64,000 nucleotides of DNA, taken from Mesostigma viride (lineage: Eukaryota > Streptophyta > Mesostigmatophyceae > Mesostigmatales > Mesostigmataceae). Below the pieces are notes generated by a model. That model did not search any database. It was not told where the DNA came from and saw only the letters and a program-made list of their open reading frames with translations. This document shows, in pieces, positions 10,408 to 22,089 of the stretch. The DNA is taken from positions 3,833,591-3,897,590 of the forward strand of contig RPFO01000156.1 in the NCBI GenBank assembly GCA_009746045.1. Reading direction: 5' to 3'. A program made the translations under genes and the position numbers. The stretch's first letter is position 1; every line of letters begins with the position of its first letter.

Positions 10408-11239
10408 TCCTCTGTGCATGCTTTCAGGTTCACTTTGTTTGAGAAGGCACCAGAACTTGTTTATTGCAAAATTATATGCTTAAGCCGCTTGCAGGCCTTG
10501 GTAGACCGAGAGACTGGCGAATTGTGCGCAAGTCCCAGGCGGCTGCCACCATATAACACCCCCAGAGACAACAAACAAACAAACAAACAAAAGAGGGTGG
10601 GCGGGTGGGGAAAACTGATAAAGCATGCGCCGCCATGTCTTCCTCAATAAATTGGCTGCATTGCATGCGCACGGTGACGAATGCAAGTCCGGTACAGTAC
10701 TGGCGCGGCGCCCAGGTGCCACTGAACAGTTGTACTACAAAGAACCCACTTGTACTGATTCTTTCGACATTGTACTACGTTTAGTCACTGTCTACTTCAA
10801 CCCAGGTGGTCATACCACCTCCTAGGCAGGTTGTGCTACACCTGAACGAATCTTTACTAGCCTGAGCTAGTTTGAACTAGTTTGAAGTAGATTGTACTAC
10901 CCTGTAGTACCAATGAAGTACTTTGAACTACATCCAAGTACTTGGAAGCAGTCCAGAGGTCATTTGCAGGGACTTTCACCCTTTCCATGAGCATTTCTCG
11001 CAGATCAGCCATGAGGCAGCGGCACCGACTCGCACTCCGCTCCCCTTAGTCGCAAATCAGGGAATCCAGATCGTAAGATCAACCATCCTCTGTGCATGCT
11101 TTCAGGTTCACTTTGTTTGAGAAGGCACCAGAACTTGTTTATTGCAAAATTATATGCTTAAGCCGCTTGCAGGCCTTGGTAGACCGAGAGACTGGCAAAT
11201 TGTGCGCAAGTCCCAGGCGGCTGCCACCATATAACACCC
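10408..11239 (-). repeat. B2-A2-B1 split direct repeats of copy B-2
   Basis: In plus coordinates: B2 at 10408-10561, a linker with (CAAA)n and GGGTGGG, A2 at 10611-11085, and B1 at 11086-11239. B1 and B2 are nearly identical. Each begins TCCTCTGTGCATGCTTTCAG and carries TTTATTGCAAAATT, i.e. AATAAA on the coding strand. The A2-B1 boundary (CAACCA/TCCTCTG) joins the two element termini exactly, as expected for split direct repeats of PAT/Ngaro-type elements. Confidence 0.9.
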
Positions 11240-11574
11240 GCATCTCCAACCTGGCCGTCCCCGGCCGCATCTGGAGTGGTTGTAGAGGGGGAAGCCCTAG
11301 CGTGGCTGCTAGAGTGCGCCTCCCCTGCACCTGTCAACGCAGGTACCCGCAGAGCCCTAGTGTATCCACTAGAGTGCGCCCCGCCGGCTCTGTCCAAGGC
11401 AGGATACGGTCGAAGTTGAGCCAAACCGGAAATCAGGATGATGGCGCGACGCCCAAAACCAGCAGGGCCCCAGCGTGTCCGCTGGAGTGCGCCCTGCCGA
11501 CTCCTCCAACGGAGCTGCATCGTTTTATACTGCGCCCCCCGGCCTAGACCGGGGCAGGCGCATCCCCACACTTG

Positions 11575-12918
11575 CTATGGCCAGTGTGAACTCCACTGAG
11601 CGGGGGGGAACTCCTCAGCCAGCAACCACACCCACCGCGGCACTTGCACCGCTAGAGCACGGTGCAGGCCCACGTAGTGGTCCACCGACTTGAACTGGCG
11701 CCAACGCCCGCGCTTCTGGATGTCTGGGAGTGAAACGCCCTGCAGGTAGTCGTACGTTGCCCCACCATGTCGCATGGAGTAGGGCGGAAACATCCCCCGC
11801 AGGCCCAGAACATCCCACGCCGCGTGCCACCGACGAGAGAACTGGCTGTAGTTGAGGCTCCCAAACAAGGGCTCCTCGGGCTCCCGCCCAGCGCACAGGC
11901 GCTCGAGCACGTACAGCGAGAGGGGGTCCTGCACCACCACCGCCTGTGCACCCCCCTTGGCTGTCTTGGGATCCCGCAGAAGAAGCGCACCCAGTCCCCG
12001 CTGCCCCAGGCGACGGTCGCCACGCAGTGCCACGTCCCCCACTCGGAGCTTGAAGGCCTCCCCGATGCGCAGGTATTGCTGGAAAGTGATGACGCACACG
12101 GCTGCTGCCATGGGCGCCCCCTGCCAGCGGAGGAGCTGCACCACCAGGTAGAGCAGCTCCCACGGCACCGGATTGGGGCTATGCGTTTGCACGCGTCGCT
12201 GCCACCCGTACAAGAGCCGGCGGGCCTCGCGCCACCCCTGCACTTGGCTGGGGTAGTACAGTTGCAGCCCACACAGCGCCCTCATGCACATGGAACGCCC
12301 TGCTCCCCCTCCATCCTCGTAGACAGACACGAGCCACTCGCAGAACACGCTCTCCGCTTCCTCCGGCGGTACAGCACCATAGGGCTCAGCCCACAGGAGG
12401 TACGCGATCACTGCGCGATGGTAGCTGCGCAGGGTCGCGGGCAGCACGGTGCTCTCCAGCAGTTCCTGCCGCCCTCCCGGACCCGGGTTACTCTCCACAT
12501 CGCCATCGGCGGTAAGGTCCCGCACCCACCGGCCCCGGCTGGGCGCGTCAGCGGGGTTTCGCTCCGAGCGGATGTACACCCAGTGGTACCTGGTGTTGCT
12601 GGCACAGCCCAGGGCGGCAGCGCGGCGGCACCACGTGTTGAGGCGGTAAGATGATGACCGCCCCTTCACCACTGCGCCCACAACGGCGGTGTTATCCACC
12701 AGCCGTACGTGCCGTCGCCCCCACCGCGCCCGCGTGCGCAGCCCCCACTCCAGGCTCTGCACGGCTGCGCGCGCCTCTTTCTCATTGATGTGCGCCCCCG
12801 CGTCCCTCCACCGGTGTTTCACCGCCACACGCCAGCGGGCGGTCGCCACCGCCCGATGTTCCCTCTCCCCGTTCGCTCCACACCGACCTCTTCCGACCCG
12901 ACACACAGAGTCTTCCAC
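11575..12918 (-). CDS. RNase H C-terminal part, 2A motif and tyrosine recombinase (copy B-2)
   Basis: An open frame of 447 codons, the longest uninterrupted recombinase region of any B copy. About the first 25 codons are out-of-frame read-in. Then come the RNase H Glu (HINEKEARAAVQ), Asp (RHVRLVDNTAVVG) and the SERNPADAPSRG end, followed by LTADGDVESNPGP, and about 290 residues of tyrosine recombinase. The recombinase shows the box I Arg (YLRIGEAFKLRVGDV), the Lys turn (DPKTAKGGAQAVVV), box II YSMRHGGATYDYL (Tyr in place of the usual His of HxxR), RGRWRQF and the nucleophile Tyr in KSVDHYVGL. The upstream RT is separated by a one-base loss in a C-run near 12872. The protein would integrate the element by site-specific recombination of a circular DNA, which explains the lack of target duplications. 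Confidence 0.85.
   Translation of the reverse strand: MEDSVCRVGRGRCGANGEREHRAVATARWRVAVKHRWRDAGAHINEKEARAAVQSLEWGLRTRARWGRRHVRLVDNTAVVGAVVKGRSSSYRLNTWCRRAAALGCASNTRYHWVYIRSERNPADAPSRGRWVRDLTADGDVESNPGPGGRQELLESTVLPATLRSYHRAVIAYLLWAEPYGAVPPEEAESVFCEWLVSVYEDGGGAGRSMCMRALCGLQLYYPSQVQGWREARRLLYGWQRRVQTHSPNPVPWELLYLVVQLLRWQGAPMAAAVCVITFQQYLRIGEAFKLRVGDVALRGDRRLGQRGLGALLLRDPKTAKGGAQAVVVQDPLSLYVLERLCAGREPEEPLFGSLNYSQFSRRWHAAWDVLGLRGMFPPYSMRHGGATYDYLQGVSLPDIQKRGRWRQFKSVDHYVGLHRALAVQVPRWVWLLAEEFPPAQWSSHWP
12478..12504 (-). other. 2A-type ribosome-skipping motif (copy B-2)
   Basis: Encodes GDVESNPGP, matching the D(V/I)ExNPGP consensus completely, right after the RNase H end and before the recombinase. 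In known 2A peptides the ribosome fails to form the final Gly-Pro bond, so two proteins are made from one frame. Function here is inferred from the motif. Confidence 0.8.
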
Positions 12919-14264
12919 CCCTTCATTTCGCGGCAGTTGGACAAAGCCTTCACGTCTGCCTCTGCCAGACGGGCGTACACCACACCGGAGCCCCGGCTCG
13001 ACGCGTCACTGGCCACGACGGTGGTGTCCAGTGGCTGGTTGCGCTGCGCATGCACCAGGGGAGCCAGGCAGACAGCCGCCCAGAGCTCCCGGCGCACACT
13101 TGCCCAGAGTTGGAAGCGTCCTCCCTTGCGGAGGGCCAGCACTTGGTGGAGCATCCTGTAGGCGTGGAACCAGGTGCTTAGCAGACTCCTGCGCAGCAGC
13201 TGGATCCATACCCAGCGTCCCAGTAGGGAGGCCAACTCATGGTAGTTGCACGTCCCCGGGCCAGCACCGCCTCGGTGTCGTGGACCAGGAGGGCCAGTCG
13301 CTTCGCCGACGGCCACAAGCTCCCATCTTGGTGAAACTCGATGCCCAGGATCTCCACAGCTTGACCTTCCCGCGCCCGCTCGACCTTTTTCTCATTCACC
13401 ACCAGGCCAGCTGGCGCGTAGCACTCGGTGCATGCGCGGTCCAGCAGCGCGTTCGCCTCCGCTGCGCTGCGCGCGTGTGTGGTGCCCAGGTCGTCGATCA
13501 TGACCAACTGCGCCGGCCGAGGAGGGTCCTCGGGCAGCAGCTGCCAGTCAAGTTCGGCGGCCCCCACCAACTCCATCCACTCCCGTCCTCCCTCACGCAC
13601 TGTGCGCACCCCGAGCTGATGCATCGGGACGCTCACACTCAGCCCGGGGTTCAGCTTCCCCGGCCCGAACAGGGTCTGCATGTGCGCCACCTGCGCCAGC
13701 AGGACCGAGTGAGACCACCCCATCACCAGAACACGGAACCTGGGATAGAGCCGGCGGCGCTCCCCGGGCTGGCCGACCTCGTCCGACCAGACTGGGGCAG
13801 CGCGAACCACTCCGCCACTCCGTTGGCACGGAGAAGCGGTAGTAGTACGTCTCCAGGTCCGTTTTGCTCGAGTAGCTGGGCGCGCCCCCTGCCATCTCGG
13901 CCACCGCCCCCACATCTGGCAGGTAACAGCCGCCAGGGGTGAGGAACTTGTCATTGCTCTGCACCATGTTGCAGATGAGTCGCTGGCGCTGGGCTGACGG
14001 GTCCACCACCCCTGGATCGCGCTTGGGCACGCCGAACAGGCCGTTGGTGACCGGGGGCTCCTCCTCGCTGTACTCTGTCATCCCGGTCTCCGCCAGCCGC
14101 ACGCTCAGGCGCGCGTACTCTGTGTCGCTCGCACAGCCATGCGTCACTCGCCGTCGACGCCCTGGCTGCACTACCTCCTCCTCCCTCAAAATATTTTTTA
14201 TGTTGCCATATACCTCCCTCCACTGGGGGGGGAGGCAGTCCATCAGCGGCACGCTGCCCGCCAC
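12870..14264 (-). pseudogene. Reverse transcriptase and RNase H start (copy B-2), frame-broken
   Basis: The order on the minus strand is: the N-terminal extension (DCLPPQWREVYGNIKNIL), RT motif A (SSKTDLETYYYRF), motif B (RFRVLVMGWSHSV), motif C (LVMIDDLGTTHARS), thumb (GLVVNEKKVERA, VEILGIEFHQDGS) and the first RNase H Asp (VVASDASSRGSGVVY). Breaks relative to other B copies: one base lost in TGGGGGC and one in CTCCCGCC near 13796-13826, several changes near 13243-13252, and a C lost near 12872. The text stays recognisable throughout, so these are recent lesions or homopolymer errors. Confidence 0.85.
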
Positions 14265-15364
14265 TCCGCCCGCGGGCAGCGCAAGTCTCTCTGGGACATT
14301 TCATATTGCCTGTCGGGCCCATAGGGCCCAGACTCAACGTCATGCACCAGGTCCTCTGCCGCTACGGCTCTCAGCCGGCGCTCATGGACCTGGGCGGCAA
14401 TCTCCAGCCATTGTAGGGCCGCCTGCTGGGCAGCGGTGCAGGGAGCCGTTGCCGTCGCCCCGCTAGTGCCGCGCCCTGGGGGCCCGCCGGCAGGCGTGGC
14501 CATTGCTGGCCCCGCCCCACACCCGGCCGCCCCCACAGGCGGTTCCCGTGTCCCCCCCCACATCCAGTTCAGGCCTTCCACGAGCCGGACCATGAGCAGC
14601 AAGCGCGCCCGCCGCCGCGTGGCTCGCTGCAGCCTGCGTCGTGAGCGCAGGCGGGACCGGTCGAGGGGCTGGACGGCCGGAACTGGGAGGGGGAACACGC
14701 CGCGCCCCTCACTTCTGCTTGTTGCTGGCGGAGGAGGAGGCCACCGCCCCCCCATCCACCTTGGCCAGCACCGCCGCGCTGACCCGCGCGTCGTGCTCCT
14801 TCTTGGCGGCCTTGAGAGCCCGTCGCGCCGCCCTTGTCCGCTGGCTGCCGCTCTCCACCACCGGCAGCACGAAGGCGGCCTGGGCGACCCACGCGCCCTG
14901 GCCCCGCTCGCTCTCCACCACCATGAGTGACTCCACGATGCGTGCAAAGTACTCCATGCACGCGAGCTCGGTCACCGCCGTGACTCCCAGCTCCTTCACC
15001 GCCACGTCCAGGGCGTGGCACAGGTTGACCGCGATGTCCATGCGCTCGCGACTCTGCCACCCGCTGGTCTGGCCTGGCCCACGGATGAACATGGGCTTCA
15101 GGCCCTCCAGCCGGGCCCGCAGACTGCCCCCGTACCGGTCCTTGGCCGTTTGCAGGTACTCGGGCAGCACCCGCAGCTTGTACCGGTAGTCCTCCACCTC
15201 CCAAGGGATGCTGGTGGCAGTCCCCGGCAGGGCGACCCCCTTGGTCATGGGCACAGCCAACACCTGGCCGCTCGCTGGGTCGGCGCGACCCGGTAGGCGG
15301 TCCCTGCGGCGCCGGCTGCTGCTGCGCCGGCCCGAGTCGCTGCTGCTGTCGCTGCTGCTGCTGC

Positions 15365-15397
<33 letters not shown>

Positions 15398-16560
15398 AAC
15401 GGCACGTGCGATGGCGGCACTTGGGACACTTGGCTGCCTTGGCTCGCGCCGGTGCTGGGGCCACTGGTTTGGCGCCGGGCAGGATTGTCCCACCTCCCCG
15501 CGCCCCTTGCTGGGCCGCTGGGTGTGAGCTGTGCAAGGGATACCCCTCTGCAGGCTCCTCGTCCCCCGCCACGGACGCGGGGGCCGTCACCCATCCCCCT
15601 GGCCGCCCGGGGCTCTTCCCCAGTGCCTGGGCCTCCAGCCCCCGGCCACCCGGCTCCCCAGTACCCCCGGGGGGGAGCAGGCACCCAGTAACCGCCCCCT
15701 GGCACTGCTCCTTCCCCTGCCCCACTGGTGTACCCCCATGGAGGGGCTACCCCCGTGGCGTGCAGGCCACCAGCCCACAGTGGGGCTATCCCGGGGTGGG
15801 TTTGAGGGGTGTGCCCACCCGGCACTCGCAGTGCAGGGCCCAATGGGGGGTGCCCTCCTCCCTGCAAGCCGGCAGGGCCCCCCCCCCCCCGCCCGCACCC
15901 ATCACCCCCTGTCCACCCATGACGGCGCCCATGCGGGCCATCATGGCGGGGTCCATGGCCAACAGGTAGGCCCCCGCAGCCCCTCCCTTGCCACCGCTGC
16001 GCCCCCCCCCCACAGTTGGGGCCGTGCCCCCTACCCCCTTTCCCCTGGCCCCTCCAGCCACCAGGGGGTGCCTCCCACCACCTTCCCTCGCCCAGCAAAT
16101 GGCGTGGCACCTCTGCCAACAGTCTCCCCACCCCCTGGGAGACCTGTGCCAGTCTCCTTGGCCGATCCTAGGGCTTCTATGCTCATGTTGCCCATGGTTG
16201 CCGCAATTTTTGCCAAATCATTGGAAAAATTCGCAGCTTGAGGCGCCCCATCATTCTGCTCATCTCCAGAGGCCCCAGACATGTCCCCCAACATATCTTC
16301 GGCCTCCTCAGAGCCTACGAAGCCCTCCTCGGCCCCCATTTCGGCCAGGAACCCCTCTGGCAGTTTGTGCACCAAGGAAAACGCGATATTCTTCCCCAGT
16401 TGTGCTGGCTCGCTGCTAGCTTCTATTTCATATCCCACACTCACCAAATACCGTCCTAATGAGTCTAAGGGACTTTTTGAAGAAGCTGCAGGTCTTGCCT
16501 TGTAGGCAGGACCGAGGGAACCCACTATCAAAGTGGCCAACGAAGTGCTATCCTTATTTG
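14265..16560 (-). pseudogene. gag and pol N-terminus (copy B-2), 5' truncated and frame-broken
   Basis: From 16560 down: gag without its first 27 codons (DSTSLATLIVGSLGPAYKAR...), a Gly-rich middle, a CPKCRHRTCRC cysteine cluster, a poly-Ser tract encoded by CTG repeats (15355-15400), an Arg-rich stretch and the conserved C-terminal module (AVTELACMEYFARIVESLMVVE), ending SNKQK at about 14709. The pol N-terminus then overlaps in the -1 frame (PLDRSRLRSRRRLQRATRRRARLLL). Frame changes occur at the C-run near 16008 and at other homopolymers in the Gly/Pro region. A gag role is inferred from position and from the cysteine/basic composition, not from a named family. Confidence 0.75.
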
Positions 16561-17340
16561 GTACACTATATGTTGAAGCCGACCGGACTTAGTAGACAGA
16601 GAGACATAAAATATTTTTTGGCAGTCCCTGGCCGCCGCTTCCACTTGACCCCCCAAGACAAAACAGAAAAGGGTGGGTGGGTGGGGAAAACTGATAAGCT
16701 GGCTTGGCAGCCATCACCACCTTGAAATACATCGCATCAACGTTGCATCCGTGACACACGCAAGTGCGGCGCCCCGCTGGCGCGGCGCTCCATGTAAGAA
16801 TGACCTCAGAATACTACTGTACTAGATCTAGGACCCTGATACTACTTTTTTCAACATTGTACTACATTTTTATGATGTCACACATGTTCTGTCATGCCAG
16901 AACCGTTCAGCAACCACCTGGCATATCTTGAGGGTCCCTGGATACTAGTTGAAGTAGATTGAACTCGTTTGAACTAGTTTGTACTACCTGTACTAACTTT
17001 GAACTAGTTCGAACTACATCTGAGGCCCATCCAAGGCTGTCAGACCCTCCAGAGAGGGCGTGGCCACCCCGTTTGGCTCCCGCATGTCGACTTGCACCAC
17101 TGGGCAACGGTGTAGCGCCTCCAAGGTAGCGGCGCACCTCCATCCCTCCGCTCCCCCAGGCAAAATCAGGGAATCCCGATCGTAAGATCAATCATCCACT
17201 GTGCATTGCCTAGGTCCACTTCTGGTTGAAGGGCACCAGAACTTGTTTATTACACTATATGTTGAAGCCGACCGGACTTAGTAGACAGAGAGACATAAAA
17301 TATTTTTTGGCAGTCCCTGGCCGCCGCTTCCACTTGACCC
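16561..17340 (-). repeat. B2-A2-B1 split direct repeats of A-minus
   Basis: B2 (truncated) at 16561-16650, a linker with GGGTGGGTGGG, A2 at 16687-17194, and B1 at 17195-17340. A2 and B1 abut at the two termini (CAATCA/TCCACTGTGC). B1 and B2 carry the AATAAACAAGTTCTGGTGCC-like 3' signal on the coding strand, also shared with the B family. Confidence 0.88.
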
Positions 17341-17407
17341 GCATCTCCAACCTGGCCGCAGGCCGTACATCTGGAAACCGCGTCAGGAGCCATGGGAGGG
17401 CACATCC

Positions 17408-20400
17408 TTACCCTCCAGCTGGTGAAGCCCTAGCGTGTCCGCTAGAGTGCGCCTCACCGAAGTATGGCCGAAATCTACGGCCCAAAGTGACGACGCCAGT
17501 CACGGGGGGCAGTCTGCCCGCGAGGTCCCACACCACCTGGGGCACCCGCACCTGCAGGGCGCGGTGGAGCCCCACGTAATGGTCCACGGACGAAAACTGG
17601 CGCCACCGGCCACGCTTTTGGATGTCCGCGATTGGTACCCCGCGCAGGTAGTCATGGGTGGCCCCCCCGTGGCGCATGCTGTAGGGTGAAAACATCCCCC
17701 GCAAGCCAAGGAGGTCCCAGGCGGCGTGCCACCGCCGCAAGAAACGGCTGTAGCTGAGTGCGCCAAAGAGCAGCTCCTCGTGCGCCCGCCCAGCACACAG
17801 GGCGCCAAGCAACGTGAGTGAAAGGGGCTCAACAACCACCACTGCCTGGGCCTGGCCCTTGGCTGTCTTGGGGTCGCGTAGCAGCAGCGCACCCTGGTTA
17901 CTGGGCCCCAGGCGGAAGTCCCCGCGCAGAGCCACGTCCCCCACGCGAAGCTTGAACGCTTCTCCGATGCGCAAGTATTGCTGAAAAACAATGATGCAGC
18001 AGCAGGCAGCTAATATCGAGCCTTGTGCACGAAGAATGTTTGCCACGAGGTACAGTAGCTGCCACGGGACGGGGTGAGGGCTCTGCACGGGAACTCGTCG
18101 CGCCCAGCCGGCCAGCAAGCGACGCGCCTCGTACCACCCCTTAATCTCGTTGGGGAAGTACAGCTGCAGCCCGCATAATGCGCGCACAACCATGGTCCGG
18201 CTTCCCCCTTCCTCATACACGCTGACCAGCCACTCACAAAAGACGCCTTCCGCCTCCGTCTTGGCCACGGGAGCGAGGGGTTGACCATACTCCACGTACG
18301 CCCTCAGCGCTCGGTGATATGCAGCTAGCGTGCTGGGCTGCACAGTGGCCTCCAGCAATTCCTGCCGCCCATGTGGCCCCGGATTGCTCTCCACGTCGCC
18401 ATCCGCAGTGAGGTTGCGCACCCATCGACCACGACTGGGCGCGTCGGCCGGGTTGCGCTCCGACCTCACATACACCCAGTGGTAGCGGGTGTTGCTGGCC
18501 AGCCCTAGCGCGATCGCCCGGCGGCACCAGGCGTTCAGCCGGTAGGACGACGAACGCCCTTTGACGAGCGCACCGACAACTGCCGAATTGTCCACCAGCC
18601 GCACGTGACGTTGCTGCCAGTGAACCTGTGAGCGCAGGCCCCACTCGATCCCTTGCACAGCCGCACGAATCTCCTTCTCGTTGATGTGGGCCGAGGGATC
18701 GAGCCACCGGTGGGCAAGAGCGGTCGCCACTGCGCCGCTGCCATGGCTCGGTGCTCAATCTCCCCTGTGCGCTCCACGCTGGCCGTCTCAGAGTCCACAC
18801 AGAGCGTCTTCCAGCCCTTCCGCTCCCGACAGTTGGACAGGCCACGCACCGCAGGCGCCTCCCACCGGCTGTACACCACCCCAGAACCGTGGGTTGACGC
18901 ATCAGTGGCCACCACGGTGCAGCTCAGGGGCTGGTCGCGCTGCGCATGCACCAGCGGGGCCAAGTCCATTGCAGCCTGGAGCTCTTCCCTTACACTACCC
19001 CACAGCCGATAGCTCCAGCCCCGCTTGTGCACCAGGACTTGCTGCAGCAAGCGGTAGGCGTGAAACCAGATGGACAGTAGACCCCGACGCAGCAAGTGGA
19101 CCCACACCCACCGTCCCAGCAACGAGGCCAGTTGGTGGTAAGTGGCCCGTCCACGCCCCAGCATTGCCTGCGTGTCGCGCACCAAGGCCGCCATCCGGGC
19201 CGCGCTCGGCCGCATGGACCCGTCCTGGCAGAACTCAATCCCCAAGATTTCCACCGGGCGCCCCTCCTCAGCTCTCTCCACCTTCTTCTCGTTGACCACC
19301 AACCCCTTGGGACCGTAGCTCTCCTCGCACGCCTTGGTGAGCACGGCGTTGGTCTCCTCCGCGCTCCGCCCATGGGTGACCCCCAGATCATCGATCATGA
19401 CCAGCTGAGCGGGATGTGGGGGATCCTCCGGCAGCAGCCGCCACGCTGCACTGGCTGCGCTCTCCACCAACTCCAGCCGGTCCATGCCATCCCCGCGCAC
19501 TGTGCGCACCCCCATCAAGTGCATGGGATATGACAGCCCTCTCTTGGCATCGAGCACCCCGCCCCGTAGAGACAGTGCAGGTGGGCAACCTGTGCAAGGA
19601 CCACCGAGTGGCTCCAGCCCATGACAAGGACCCGGAACCTGGGGTACAACTTTCGCCGTCGTCCCAGCTGGCCGACCTCATCGGACCACACGGGGGGCAG
19701 CGAGAAATAGGGGCGCCAGCTCTCAGGTACCTCGAACCGGTAATAGTAGGTGTCAAGGTCTGTCTTGCCCGAATAGCATGGCGCCCCCACACTCAGCTCA
19801 GCGACCTCGCCCAAGTTAGGCAGGTAACAGGTAGGCGGCTTGAGGAAGCGCCGGTTGCACGGCACCATATTCCCTATAAACCGCTGCCGTCGTTCGCTGG
19901 GCTCCACAACCCCGGGGTCTTTCTTGGGGACGGCAAAACAGCCGTTCACCACAGGGGCGCCTCCTCACTGTACTCGATCATCCGCGTCTCCGCCAGCCTG
20001 ATGCTCAGTCGTGCGTACGCCGCATCGCTTGCACAACCATGAGACACCCGGCCCCGCCGCATCCACGCCCCCGCCTCCGCGTCGCATCTTTGTAGAATGT
20101 TGTTTATGTCCTCATACGTCCTCTGCCATGCCTCCGGCAGGCAGTCCAGCAGCTTGACACTACCTGCAGCTCCTCCTTTTGGCAGTGCCAGCCTCTCCGG
20201 GTCAATAATTTCGTATTGACCGCCCGGCCCGTATGGCGCGGGCTCTGCGTCCCCCGTGTCTGTCGCCTCCGCTACGGCGGTAAGCCGGCGGTTGTAGACG
20301 CGGGCAGCATCCTCCATCCCTTGTAGGGCGGCCCTTTGGGCGACGGTGCAGGGGCTCGCAGTAATAGCCTGCTGCTGCACCGCCGGTCCACCGGACCGTT

Positions 20401-20533
20401 CCCGGGTCCTGCCCCACAGCCAGTTCAGGCCCCTTGTGGCCCGCTCTTGACACCGCAGCCTTGCTCTGGCACGCAGAGCGCGCTGCAGCCTGCGGTTGGA
20501 TCGCAGGCGGCTGCGGTCGAGCGGGGGGACCAT
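17408..20533 (-). pseudogene. pol of A-minus: RT, RNase H, 2A, tyrosine recombinase, frame-broken
   Basis: The likely start is the ATG at 20533 (MVPPLDRSRLRSNRRL), in the -1 frame relative to gag. Order: N-terminal extension, RT motif A (SGKTDLDTYYYRF), B (RFRVLVMGWSHSV), C (LVMIDDLGVTHGRS), thumb (GLVVNEKKVERA), RNase H (VVATDASTHGSGVVY, HINEKEIRAAVQ, RHVRLVDNSAVVG), GDVESNPGP, and recombinase (YLRIGEAFKL, YSMRHGGATHDYL, GRWRQFSSVDHYV). Frame breaks lie near 19950 and 19555 (both shared with A-plus, so older than the duplication) and near 18719 (one base lost, unique to this copy). The recombinase part, 17408-18715, is open. Confidence 0.87.
18374..18400 (-). other. 2A-type motif (A-minus)
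   Basis: GDVESNPGP in frame between the RNase H end (NPADAPSRG) and the recombinase, identical in protein to the B-family motif but with different codons. Confidence 0.8.
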
Positions 20534-20565
20534 CTTCACTGGCAGCGGGAGCACACCCCTGCCCC

Positions 20566-21317
20566 TCACTTGTCCTTTTTGGCCGCCGCCGCCGCCGCCG
20601 ATGCCAGCTCCGCCTCCTGGCGAGCCGCCTTCCGCGCTGCCCGGGCTGCTGCGCTTCCAATAGTACTGCCCTCCACCAGTGGCAGCAGGTGCATCGCCCC
20701 GTTGTTCCAGCCGCTGGTCTTCTCCACCATGAGGAACGCCTCGACCACACGCGCCAGGTACTCGAAGCAGGCCAGCTCCGTCACCACATCCTCCCCCAGC
20801 TCTTGGATGGCCACATCCAGAATGTAGGTCAGGTTGTTGCACACCAGATGGTGCGTGCTGTTCTTCCACCCGCGGGGGGCTCCCGGTGCAGCCCCAACGC
20901 CCTCCTGCTCCTTGCGAAGGGCCAAGCGGGCCTGCAGGCTCCCGTGCGCGACCTGGCGCGCATCCAGCACCTGCAGCGGCAGCACCCTGTCGTCGCGGTC
21001 CTTGACCAACAGGCGCCAGGCCACTTTGAAAGCTCGCCGGGGGAGACGCACCCCCTTGGTGGTTCGGCGCAGGTCTCTCTCCCTCACACGCTCCCGCGAT
21101 CGACGCGAGCTCCGCTGGGAGGAGTCCCGACTCGTGCTCCGGCTGCTGGACCGCTGCCGCTCCTTGCGACGCTCGCGGGAGCGATCCCGACGCCCCTTGG
21201 GCTCCGCAGAACGGCCCCTGCCATGCCCACGTCGCTCCCGGGACTTGTCGCGGCGCGACCGAGCGCCACCCCTGCCCCTGCCACGGCCTCTGCTCTCGCT
21301 GTCGGAGCTGTCGCTGG

Positions 21318-21378
<61 letters not shown>

Positions 21379-22089
21379 GCGACTCTCGTCGCTCCCACTG
21401 CTGGTGTCTGTCGAGCCTGGGCTGCTCCCGCGCCGCGCGCGTCTCTTCTCCTGGCGCTTGCTCTTCGGATGGCCCTTGCCCCCCTTGTCCTCGCGCTGGC
21501 TCTTCCCTTTCCTCGCGTCCCTCCTCTTCCCCCGCGCCAGGGCTTGCAACTCCGCTCCGATGAGCTCGCGGACGCCCGCCAGAAGGGCAGCATTCTCTGC
21601 CAGCTTTCGGTTCCTGCCCTGAGACTTCTTTCCCTTGGCGCGAGCAGCAGCAGGGGCCAGCTGCTCGCGCGCGTCCAAAAAATCCTCAGAGCTCGTCGCG
21701 TCCTCCTCTTCCTCGTCGGTGCCGTTGCTGGGAGGATCCTTTCGGGTCCTTTCGCCCCTGGCTGGACCAGTCTTCCCCTTGCCCCCAGTGGCCACTGGGG
21801 GCTTCTTCATCTCTAGAGTAATGGCCTTGCACAACATGGAACCCATGTCGGAATCACTTGACCCCTCACTAATCTGGAGCCCTGCAGTCTTGAGAAACTG
21901 TCCCAAGGATGTCAAACGACCCTCAGACATAGTAGTAAGCCTTTGGGCCCAGTTTGGACCGAGATACTCAGTCAAGAACTTCAAAGTCGTTAACAACTCC
22001 TTGCCCCCCTGAAAATACGATTTTTTCACATTTAATAAGAAATCTCGGTCTACTGCCTCAAGGGTGGTGTCTTCGTGATCACTAGCCAT
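20566..22089 (-). CDS. gag-like RS-rich protein of A-minus
   Basis: Open frame from the ATG at 22089 (MASDHEDTTLEAVDRDF), 507 residues. Residues 1-110 are a mixed domain (LLTTLKFLTEYLGPNWAQRL). A basic region follows, then a poly-Ser run encoded by CTG repeats (21318-21376). An arginine-serine region with SR/RS dipeptides (SRERRKERQRSSSRSTSRDS) looks like an SR splicing-factor tail. The C-terminal module (ELGEDVVTELACFEYLARVVEAF) is clearly shared with the B-family gag. It ends AAAKKDK. A gag role (RNA or DNA packaging) is inferred from its place before RT. There is no classical CCHC knuckle. The frame is intact and codon use matches pol. Confidence 0.8.

Larger units (their letters stand above)
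10408..16560 (-). mobile_element. B-family YR retrotransposon copy B-2, 3' part
   Basis: On the minus strand this reads (from 16560 down) gag, pol, B1, A2, B2 and ends exactly at GCACAGAGGA (10408). The 5' part of the same copy lies at 29157-29791. The gag sequence broken at 16560 (...ATCCTTATTTG) continues there, so the A cluster at 16561-29156 was inserted into B-2. The recombinase domain is intact, but RNase H, RT and gag carry several single-base frame breaks. B-2 was once complete and was later broken. Confidence 0.9.

Noticed and set aside
11767..12654. A 295-codon frame on the plus strand and similar long frames opposite every pol copy
   Set aside because: They are mirror frames of high-GC recombinase and RNase H sequence, without any family motif. 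The same shadow recurs opposite each copy.
20434..21816. A 460-codon plus-strand frame with poly-Ala opposite gag
   Set aside because: The Ala run is the CTG repeat read in another frame. The minus-strand gag has the matching start, domains and a homologue in the B family.
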